64,000 bases of DNA, from NCBI GenBank assembly GCA_947044365.1, contig OX345642.1, forward strand, positions 4,525,598 through 4,589,597. The letters are read 5' to 3'. Below are positions 55,401 through 64,000 of the stretch, piece after piece. The notes beneath the pieces are model-generated. The model worked only from the letters and a program-made list of their open reading frames with translations, had not been told where the DNA came from and ran no database searches. The stretch's first letter is position 1. The number at the start of each line of letters is the position of its first letter. The DNA is from Petrosia ficiformis. Lineage: Eukaryota > Porifera > Demospongiae > Haplosclerida > Petrosiidae. The position numbers and the translations under genes were made by a program.

Positions 55401-56350
55401 TCTTCATACTTTTTAACAGTTCAGTATAAGATTTGCATCGGTTTTATTTACAACTGCTAGTAATTTGCAGTTTCAACTAGCTGAATCCTGCTGTAGCTTG
55501 AGTGCATGTTCATTTATGCACAATGCCAACTGAGCCCAAAAAATGATGTATATTATATACAACATGCATTTAACACAAGATTATATAAATGTCATCACTT
55601 GGATGGCTCTATGGGCCATAAAATCTGAGTATCTACCAAAGCTAAAGGTAAACTAACGACTCAATTCGTACTGAAACTAATACTTCTGCCACCAAAACAC
55701 AATGATCACATTTGAACTATCATTATTTACAATGTACATGTATATACTCAATTCTTACAGTTAGGAGAAAGTGAACTTGTGAGACTACTGGAACAAATTA
55801 GTCAAACCAAGAAAACAACAGTGAAGGTTTGTATCATCAACTCATAATATAATTTAGATCATTATGTATTTTGTGGTTGTTGTTTGACTTATAAACTGTA
55901 TATAACCCCACTTATACCATTAAGTTTATGAAGAAGTTGTGTATCCAATAATTGCTATAGAACAACACCTCCAGCTTGCTTCCATATATGCTATATAAAG
56001 TGTTTGTGGATTGTTTATCATACCTACTTGATGGGTAATTAATTGCATTTTCCATAATAAGGATATTCACTAAACATCCAACAGATAGATTGCAGAATAC
56101 ACAAGTTTGAAGCTCCTTCACATAAGCTCCTGCCATTCCCAATAACTTTACTTCATTATTTATTGATATAACTATATATATATACATATGCGAGTCTTTC
56201 ATTCTTATCAGCTTGACAAATGTCAGCAAGTTTTTTACTGGGAGGTGTTCAAGTGATTTAATATAAAACAATTTGATTGGTCAATTCAAACACTATCCTT
56301 TCTTTTTTTAGTTTGACAGGAGAAGAGTTGATTCTGATGATGATGACTGA
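51531..56350 (+). CDS. PDCD5: Programmed cell death protein 5, 5 exons, 122 aa
   Basis: Exons 51531-51602, 53183-53282, 54022-54113, 55761-55826, 56312-56350; 369 nt, phases closed. It starts MADDELEAIRGRRLAELQAQ and contains QEARGRLNSIALVKPEKAK (the conserved core of the DNA-binding TFAR19/PDCD5 family), then LLEQISQTKKTTVKF and an acidic tail DSDDDD. Human PDCD5 is 125 aa with the same order. By family: a small three-helix protein in cytosol/nucleus, linked to apoptosis and prefoldin/CCT-like interactions. The exon 2 segment is shorter than in human. Intron 1 (1.6 kb) contains two inverted-repeat elements. Confidence 0.95.
51893..52091. mobile_element. MITE with TACCGTAA ends, 199 bp
   Basis: Ends TACCGTAATTCGGGAA and ...ATTCCCGATTTACGGTA are inverse over ~16 bp. 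Interior rich in acgaaa words. In PDCD5 intron 1. Confidence 0.8.
52108..52400 (+). repeat. Foldback-plus-unique repeat, family 2, copy 3
   Basis: Palindrome ggttatatcccggtacgagt...actcgtg-type arms around gagcccgagggcaagg, then the conserved segment. Followed by a long (TA)n run (to ~52460). PDCD5 intron 1. Confidence 0.87.
52813..52910. repeat. 49-bp tandem duplication
   Basis: Two exact head-to-tail copies starting cccccatttaagagaaatag and ending aactgctagat. Confidence 0.95.
53501..53664. mobile_element. Small inverted-repeat element, ~164 bp
   Basis: Ends ggcggaaaataag and ttattttccactc are roughly inverse. Interior has repeated gtgctca / ggagcactggagcac words. PDCD5 intron 2. Confidence 0.45.
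54652..55289 (-). repeat. AACCCTCACC repeat family, most complete copy
   Basis: Begins gaatgcacttgcagtgcag-aaccctcacc and ends with ggtgagggtt as the inverse. ~640 bp, no intact coding frame. In PDCD5 intron 3. Confidence 0.8.
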
Positions 56351-56754
56351 CACACTAAACACTATTACTTGTTAGTTCTGTTGTATGTATTTGCGAAATT
56401 ATGTTTTTAGAAGCTGAAAATTAGACTTTCTAAAACAAAATACCATTAACATAATTATATACAATTCGAACTAAAGCATTAAAACTATTATAATAAAACT
56501 ACTTCTTGTCTGATAATTTCAGATATATAGATACTTGCGAACTGTTTGAAATACCATAATAATAACTAGACATTGGTAGTTCCTGTGATGATTATCCACC
56601 TTAACAATACACATGTACAATCAATTGATATTTCATTACTGACCTCAATCTTTATTCGTACATGTATTTTGAAATTCGTGTCAGTTTTATACCTTTTCAC
56701 AACCTTTTTGTTTTGAGGATCTTAAATTTAAACAGAATGTAAAATAAAATAAAA
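56351..56754. other. Intergenic between convergent PDCD5 and CLPTM1L, no gene
   Basis: 404 bp with poly-AT and aataaa-type words on both strands (e.g. aaaataaaataaaattaa at ~56741-56757, attaaa at ~56480), suitable for the two 3' ends. Confidence 0.5.
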
Positions 56755-57801
56755 TTAATTTCGTTTCTTTTCAAGACCAGTATCATCAAAAGACTCTCCA
56801 TATTCATTGACTCTCTTCTTATCAACTGGATACAACCTGTGTTGTGTAATACACCATAATATTTTTAGATTATAACTATTCTGTTTGTAGATTACTATCA
56901 ATTTTCTCAGAGCTAGTCTCATATTGTCACTAACAGTATTAGTATATTAAAACTATCCCAGATGTGCTAACACATAGACCAAATGACGCGATATTATATA
57001 GTCCACAATCAACATGAGGTGAACTTGTGCAGTAACACATATTCTCATGACATGAAATTCATTCTGTATCAGATAAGAGATACCAACTTACCATCTTTGA
57101 TATAGATAGATTAAGAATATAAGATCATCACGAAACACAGCTACACGATGAGATGTTGGCATGGTGATTATGAATGCAAACACATCATCAATAAATGTGT
57201 TGAAAGCCTGGAGAAAAACAAAACAGTTCATGAATGAAGTTTAATGATACTGGGGGGAAGTAAGGTTGCTAAAAGGCATGGCACATAAACCTTGCATCCC
57301 TAGCCTCCCCATGAACAAATTTTCTAAATTAATCAAGGCCGCTATTGCAATATCAGTTGAATCACTTGTTAGTAATACTAATCAGTTTACTGATCTAACC
57401 TTGTACATAAATGCCCTCCATGGTAAATGAGAAACAGACTTTAACTATAACAAACAAAATAGAAAAACAGTAGAATATTAAAATTTTTATTTTTTTTGTT
57501 GCCAGGAAATTACTATGCTATCAGTACATATAATATATTCAGGTGAAGTAGTTGTATCATTGAAGGGGTCATGGAATTTACAAAAAAAATACTGGAAAAT
57601 ATACATACACATAACTTTGGAGCTTTGATTATTTCTGTGAGTAACTCTACAATACTCACTATTCACACAATGATAAAACTGAAACATAATATTATGTTAC
57701 CTTATAATTAACAAATAGTTGTGGCAACATGAATAAGAATCCAAATGCATAGACACCTTCAAGAAAAGAGTTAATTATTATACACAGTGTTGTGAAATAA
57801 T

Positions 57802-57849
<48 letters not shown>

Positions 57850-60800
57850 ACACACAATGCAGTATATTATAATACTCACCATTGACTAAACTATGGACTA
57901 CCCATGAATATATACTGAAAAAAAAAGTGAAGTCATGACATTGAGTGAAAAACATTAATGTGAAGTTATATGAACATTGAGCAGATGAGTTATGTGTAAA
58001 GATTTCATATCAGTAGAGGGAAAGGGAGGGTGATATCATCCCCAGCTAACTACACCCTCTAACAAATGAAAAGATGTCTGATGACTCCAGTAAAATTTTT
58101 TGGCAATGAGCAAGATTTCTGGCTAGTTGACCCAGATGTTTGGAGAATGCTAATACGAAGAGGCGGAGCAATCCAGTCAATTCCCCACCCACCCAACTGT
58201 ATGAAGGTTTGGAGTTGAGTAGATAAATGTACATAAATTGATAAATTGGTTAGATAGATGAACTGTAAGATGAATAGATGGGTGAGAAGTTGACAATGTA
58301 CAGACACTACATAGACACAAACCTCTTATAACTAAGATACATTAAACTATAGATAGCACCTCCTATTACTAGTGGTATAAGAATATAAGAGAGCTGTTTC
58401 ATGGCTTGTGAATCATAACTATCTGTCTGCTGTTCAGAAGCAAGCTGCTGACCAAACTGAAGTATAAATAGAATACATTTAGAGTAACAGCAATTGCCAC
58501 GATAGCTTTCTAATGTTAACAAGTATTTGTATGCATCACATGTATTGTAAAACATGTACTTGGGGAGAGAGGAGATTTGATAATTAACAGGCATAGCACA
58601 TACAAACACATTAGTATGAGTCAAGGATAAGCAGAACAAGTTGTGTAAACTGAAACTAACAGTTCTTCTACCTGAAAGACACTTCTGAGAAAAAAGGTAA
58701 ACAGGGAAAGAAAACAAATGTTTACACTTTAAGTTGCTACTTGTGCTTCAGTACAAATATTAAAACACTACTATTATTATATTATTATCCTTTCGAAATG
58801 TACATGCAGGTCAGATTACTTAGGAAGGACTGAATATGTGCAATACAGTGTGTAAATTATAATAGTATTATTATGACTCACTTCTAATCTGGGTAATCTA
58901 TGAATCCATTTTACTTTCACTTTAAGAACTTTCCATAACTTCCAATACTATAGAAAATAATTATGCATAAAAAATAATGTGATCAGTACATGATCAAATA
59001 AAAATATTGCTTAAGTCACCATAACTGTGCTACAGGTAAATGAAAATAAATCTACTACTTTATTTAAAAAAACTAGAAAGGTCATCTAAATACTAAAACT
59101 ATGTAGTGTATATTGAACAGTAACTATTTAGTGTTGTTTAGTTAAGTATAACTCTTTTAGTAAGGCATTTTGACTTTTAGTTAACTAAATTATAAGTCTA
59201 CTGTAATAAATATAACTAACTAAAATGGAAAATGGCCAATTATGGGCACTTTTACATGTAGTTAGTCAACTAAAACTAAAACCCTTTTAGAAAATTGTTT
59301 TAATTAAATAACTAGAACTTTAACTAAAACTGATAAACTATATAGGCATACTATTGTCATTATACTAAAATAACACCATTCAATATCAGTAAAGGTATTT
59401 TCATCAAAGATTAGTGGGTGTGGTCATTGTATTACAATGTCGTGTGCTGTTAGCTTTTTTTTTTGCAGCAAGCAAATGACAATAGAATGGCTGAATAGAA
59501 ATATAATCATATAAATAATGTTGCATAAATTTACATACAGGTATATATACCTCAATTACTGTACTAATACCTTCTGGTACTAGTATAAGCAGACTAGTTT
59601 TCTCCTCCATGAGATATAGAAATACAACTGAATAACTAAAACATCTCCAAAGTACTATGTTAGAGATAATGAAAGGATAATTAATCATAGAAGCTCACTG
59701 TTTGACTATCTTCCATAGCAATATTTTTATCTAGTAATTTAAGCTACATGTATCATCTTCCAAAATATTATTACTGACAGTGAATGGAAGACAAGGTTGG
59801 GTAATAGCTGAATATATTTGCTTTAAAACACATGATCAGTGGAAAACAATTACTAGTTAACTACAATGGGTGTTGAGTTCAATAGGTTTCAGATGATGAA
59901 GTAAGCAATCAGTGACTAATGATGACACCACAAAGCAGGGTTACATATTAGGTAGCTCAATAGACACAATCATGTATTGTATAAAAATTTTATTCCTGTA
60001 CCTGTTCTTCTAGACAACCCATAAGTGGTTTTCCTTTTTCTCCAAAAATTGATGTCATTTTTAAAAGCTAGGAAATCGAACAGCAACTGAAAGTAATGTA
60101 TAAAAATCATTGTACAATATCCTTCATTCTAACAACATGTACATGTATAAAAATATAATTTAAATATTGTGTTGGTAGTAGGTCACTTGTGCATGCAGTG
60201 TGTGTTAATTTCCTTCACTACACATGTACAATGTACGTCCAATGTAAATATACACTCAACTACATTAATTATAATGATTGCCCTTTGGGTCAAAGGATCA
60301 TAAATGAGGGACTGGGATTCCCATCCTAAAGTTTAAACAATGTTATTTCTATATTGAAGAGTGATATGTAATTTATACTAGAAACTCTTACATGAAAAGA
60401 TGAGACAAAGAATGTCAGCATCAATAGGTAATAACTAGTTCCAAACACCAACTCTCTCACTGTATCAAGTTCTTTCTCAGGGAAACCTGAATAATAATTG
60501 ATTATGTTTACTATTGATTAGTTAATGAAACACCTCAAGATGACTATTGTTTGCAGGTACTAATTTTATCAATTTTACACAAACCTTTGAGCATAAGACT
60601 ATTCAAATCACTAAAATCATAACTTTCAAATTGGATATATCTAAATTATTATATTACTATTATTAGTTAAATTTTTTTAATTGTGAAGAATGTGTTTTGA
60701 AAGTAAAAGCAAAAAGCTGTACACAATGTTTCAATCTTACAGCTACATGTAGCATAAGATTGAAGAGCTATTTTGTCATTTAAGTTTTATATTGGAACAT

Positions 60801-63800
60801 TGTGTCAGCTAAGTTCACAACATAAGTCTGGTGAGTGTAGCCCCTCATATAACTACTAAATATACTGTATGAGAATCCCAAATGGTGTGTAGTAAGTCTG
60901 TAATACCATAATTATGCATGCATAACGATTGTATCCATATGCAAAAACTAGTCTGACCCTTGCAGAAAGGGTCAGGCCAGGCATGACTACGTGGAAAGGC
61001 AGAGGGTCTGGGAACATTGTGTTCTGTAGGAATGCAATTAAAAGCTTGGGTATGGGCAGACCAGTGCTCTCCACAAAGCAGGGAAGCAGGGCGCTGCGCC
61101 CTGCTATTTTTCCAAATGCCCTGCTTGCACCCCGCTTTAAAAATCAATTAAATCATTAAATTTAAAGTTATTAATGATTAAAAACAGTTTTAATTACTCC
61201 TACTGGGAGTGTTTATTGATCACGTGTGTGTGTTAACGAAGATTACAAGTGTTTAGATGTTTGCAAGTTGGAAGATGAAGACTGTAATGATAGTCTATGA
61301 TATGAGAATAATTGTTCTATTGCTTTAGGTTACATATTGTGTAAGTATGTGTGGCATAATCATTCATTACATACATCTGTACATTTATCAAGTTTTTCTC
61401 ATAAATCTGCTTACTATCTGGACCACCCTGCTATTGTTTTTTCCTGTGGAGGGCACTGGGGCACACTATCTCACTTGTTTCAGTGAGATTTTACATAATA
61501 ATTATTGCAGGAGTAATACAGGAGTATTGTGCTTACTCAGCAAATAAAGTTTTGCTAAAAATAGTGAGGGAAAAGGGGTCAATGCCCCCCCCCCCCCCCC
61601 CGCCCCCCCGACCACATTGCACCTGTCCCTGTCCTAGGTGACATATACAGTATAGGTACCACCACCTACATGTATACAATTTCCAAATTGTATTGGAGTG
61701 GCTAAAGTTTAATTAGGTATTGTCATGTTTATTGTGCTGTAAAGAATGTTCCCATATCTTATCATCAGATCTATTCTGAGGGAGGTCTTTCTGTAATGCA
61801 ATATCAAAACTATCTTTACTTATTAATCCAAAGTGTGTGGGTAAGTGGATGTATATATTATATGCCTGGCTACCTCGTAACTTTAATTGTTGCTTTGTGT
61901 TATCATTATTCAATAATCATGGCACTGGGACTTTCTCATGAAACATTTGAACTAGAAAAGTTATTAGTTCCAGTTTCTACACAAACTACAAGCAGCTTTC
62001 TTCTTGCTGGTCTGTAGAGATCAAGGATGTTTTGAGTTCTATTACATGCCATGTCCATTAATTGACTAAGCCCCCCTGAAATGATGCACTATATATACAA
62101 TGTTTATGTAATCAGGACACAAGAATATATAACACATTAATTCCCATGGAAAGCAATCATAGGGATGGCCATAAAAACCACTTTGGAATACAATGTCTAC
62201 CTGTAGATAACAGTTTAGTTGACAGATAATTCTAGGGGTGTTTGTAAAACCTGGACTCTGGACTGGACTGGACTGGACTGGGCTGGAGAGTTTATAATAA
62301 CTGTCAATTAATTAACTGAAACTACGTGAATCGGCGTGTAAGTGTACAACGATGGTGGATGATGATTATCAAGCGATGAAGATCTGGTGTTTGTACTAAC
62401 CCGTTTAACGTAAAACCCAGGAAATAGGTCGAGGAGAAATGTAAAACCCAGGTAATAGGGTCCCTTGGTCGTACATCCTAGGGTTAGCTTTGTATCGGTA
62501 GGGTCCCCATCAGTGTAATAGAGAAGTTGGATGCGTGAATCCGGTAAGCCACCTGCCACACCTATCGTGCATAATTAATGAGGTGGCGAATATTATAGTT
62601 GATCCGAGTCCAGTCCAGTCCAGTCCAGTCCAGAGTCCAGGTTTTACAAACACCCTAATTCTAGTCCTTTTACTTTTCCTATCAAACCATTTACCCTTTG
62701 ATCTGAGGATCACAAGAGTGAATTATATATTACTAAATATATTTATACTAAATAAAGATATTTTCTTTAAACCTTCTAAGTTAATTTTATCAATTTAGTC
62801 AAGAGTCATGTACATGTAGCTATTGTGCATAACATTTTCATTTTACCATTTCTTGTCAACTACAATCAAATAAGATATTTCTTTAGCATTTCACTTCAAA
62901 TACCGTAATACTGTATCATAGTGTGATATTTTTGGCTTCAACACATAAAATAGTATTTTATAGTTGAATGACACATCCCAAAAAAAAGGAATAGCCATTG
63001 CTACACCTTTCAACAATTTGATTATTGAATCTACTCTTAAATCAATATGTTTTTGGAATACTACTCTTATGTATAATATGATAATCAGAGACCAAGTGAA
63101 GATAATAACATCTACCAAACCATCTCATAATAATAAAATCATTTTTCAGAGTCTAGAGAGTTACATGTAACTACATTATAATAACTGACCAAATTTACTC
63201 ATTGCTTTCACTGCTTGTTGGAATTGTGTCCAAACACGAAGTTGACCCAATCCAACTGGAGAGTAAGTTATAGTTACTGGTAGAGTTGTGTTATCAATAG
63301 TGATCCTCTATATACAAAGTATGTGAATTGTATGAGAAGAACAGATTATGACATGATTTGTATCAATGAAATGAATCATGACATCATTTGAAAATATTCA
63401 TGACATACATTGTAATGGAGTAATGAAAGGACTATCAGTTCAAGTTGATTAAAAAAAAAATATATATATATATATATATATGTGACCGGCTCTGCGAAAA
63501 CCAGTCTTATGGATCAAAATATAATTTGGAGATATGATCAAAAATAGACAGTTCTGAATTATTTGGGCGATCACTGTTTTATTACATAAAAAGCTTCACA
63601 AATGTCTTACCTTTCATCTGATACCTTTAGCAAGTCTTGAAGACCTCTCTGTACTTCGCTAGCCACTGCTAAATAAATTGCTAATCATTAATTTTAATGG
63701 TTAAATATTAATTTAATTGCGTTTTTCTCCAAATAATGTATTTGTGACTATCATGATTTAATTGCTCACTGTAGCTTTGTCTTTCACATGATGGGGATGT

Positions 63801-64000
63801 ATAATATATCATTTTAGAGCTAATTTAATGCTCTATTCAGGTAAGACAAAAAATCCATTTTAAAATCTTGATCCATAAGACTGGTTTTCGCAGAGCCGGT
63901 CACATATTATATACATGCATATAATTATATACCTGTAAATGTCTGTTTAACACTTTCATGTGTTCACACTTGATTATAGGAAGGTAAGTCAATGTACCTT
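56755..64000 (-). CDS. CLPTM1L: CLPTM1L-like multipass membrane protein, 5' end beyond window
   Basis: Exons 63933->64000, 63190-63307, 60392-60486, 60002-60086, 59551-59654, 58882-58947, 58323-58456, 57880-57914, 57701-57756, 57400-57444, 57092-57207, 56755-56836; phases consistent throughout, 333 residues visible. Family blocks: YSPVGLGQLRVW, LLFDFLAFKNDINFWRKRK, VLWRCFSYSVVFLYLMEEKT, DSQAMKQLSYILIPLVIGGA, VYAFGFLFMLPQLFVNYK, LKSVSHLPWRAF, AFNTFIDDVFAFIITMPTSH, and LYPVDKKRVNEYGESF. The close match to LYPVDK-RRVNE favours CLPTM1L over CLPTM1. About six membrane segments. By family: an ER lipid scramblase in GPI-anchor synthesis. The N-terminal luminal domain is outside the window. Confidence 0.95.
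57803..57845. repeat. (TA)n microsatellite
   Basis: About 20 uninterrupted TA units in a CLPTM1L intron. Confidence 0.95.
61062..61458. mobile_element. hAT-like MITE, 397 bp
   Basis: Ends CAGTGCTCTCCACA and, inverted, CAGTGCCCTCCACA. The flanks gggcagac / gggcacac match at seven of eight bases. In the 2.7-kb CLPTM1L intron. Confidence 0.8.
61585..61609. repeat. Poly-C tract
   Basis: 25 bases, all C except one G. Likely unstable and a possible assembly weak point. Confidence 0.9.
62236..62656. mobile_element. Inverted-repeat element with ggactggact ends, ~421 bp
   Basis: Ends GGGTGTTTGTAAAACCTGG and the inverse. Each inner arm carries ggact/agtcc pentamer repeats of different length. AATTCTAG is present on both sides (62228-62235, 62657-62664). 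In the CLPTM1L intron. Confidence 0.85.
63481..63904. mobile_element. MITE with 37-bp perfect inverted ends (TGTGACCGGC)
   Basis: Arms start TGTGACCGGCTCTGCGAAAA and are perfect for 37 bp. Flanks are TA-rich, compatible with a TA target. A truncated copy lies at 9078-9262. Lies between CLPTM1L exons 63190-63307 and 63933. Confidence 0.9.

Noticed and set aside
62535..62798. Frame across the ggactggact element
   Set aside because: Translation of pentamer repeats inside a MITE; no protein-like composition.

Overview
This window looks like nuclear DNA of an early-branching animal, most likely a demosponge of the Amphimedon type. That assignment is an inference. It rests on AT-rich intergenic DNA, small GT-AG introns, eukaryote-typical genes (RPS4, PDCD5, CLPTM1L, tartrate-resistant acid phosphatase, PLPBP) and a very high density of short inverted-repeat transposons. 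Exons were joined by eye from splice sites, reading phase and protein similarity. In every multi-exon gene below the phases close exactly.

Layout. 1-14.8 kb (minus strand): a tandem cluster of an unrecognised type I membrane receptor-like family. One complete gene (3922-7463, 796 aa predicted) has a signal peptide, two extracellular modules, a membrane segment and a ~500-residue low-complexity tail. A second gene (11203-14653) keeps the signal peptide and modules but has lost the membrane and tail exons, and one fused exon is amplified seven-fold in tandem. A third tail-like copy runs off the left edge. A decayed Helitron and a block of foldback elements lie between them. 15.4-18.2 kb: a decayed pogo/Tigger-type transposon with a PHD finger, perfect TA target duplication and 24-bp inverted ends. 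18.3-24.2 kb: an F-box protein gene divergent from RPS4 (five exons, 262 aa), followed by single-exon PLPBP. 25-38.8 kb (plus): three tandem secreted ML-domain (NPC2/PG-PI-transfer-like) genes of 161, 161 and 164 aa with identical intron phases. The last intron of the first holds a hAT element and a Ty3/gypsy-type LTR element, both with clean target duplications. 39-43.9 kb: repeats only, including a hAT MITE nested in another element. 44-51.3 kb (minus): a six-exon purple acid phosphatase (ACP5-like), divergent from PDCD5 (51.5-56.4 kb, plus). 56.8-64 kb (minus): the 3' two-thirds of a CLPTM1L-like gene that continues past the right edge.

Housekeeping genes sit in divergent or closely packed pairs. 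Lineage-specific genes (receptor family, ML family) sit in tandem arrays with most of the mobile DNA. The most unusual signal is the exon amplification at 11.9-13.5 kb. A 180-bp exon of phase 0-0, created by fusing the end of one exon to the start of another, is repeated seven times with a 57-bp intron. Six of the copies form two 709-bp triplets.
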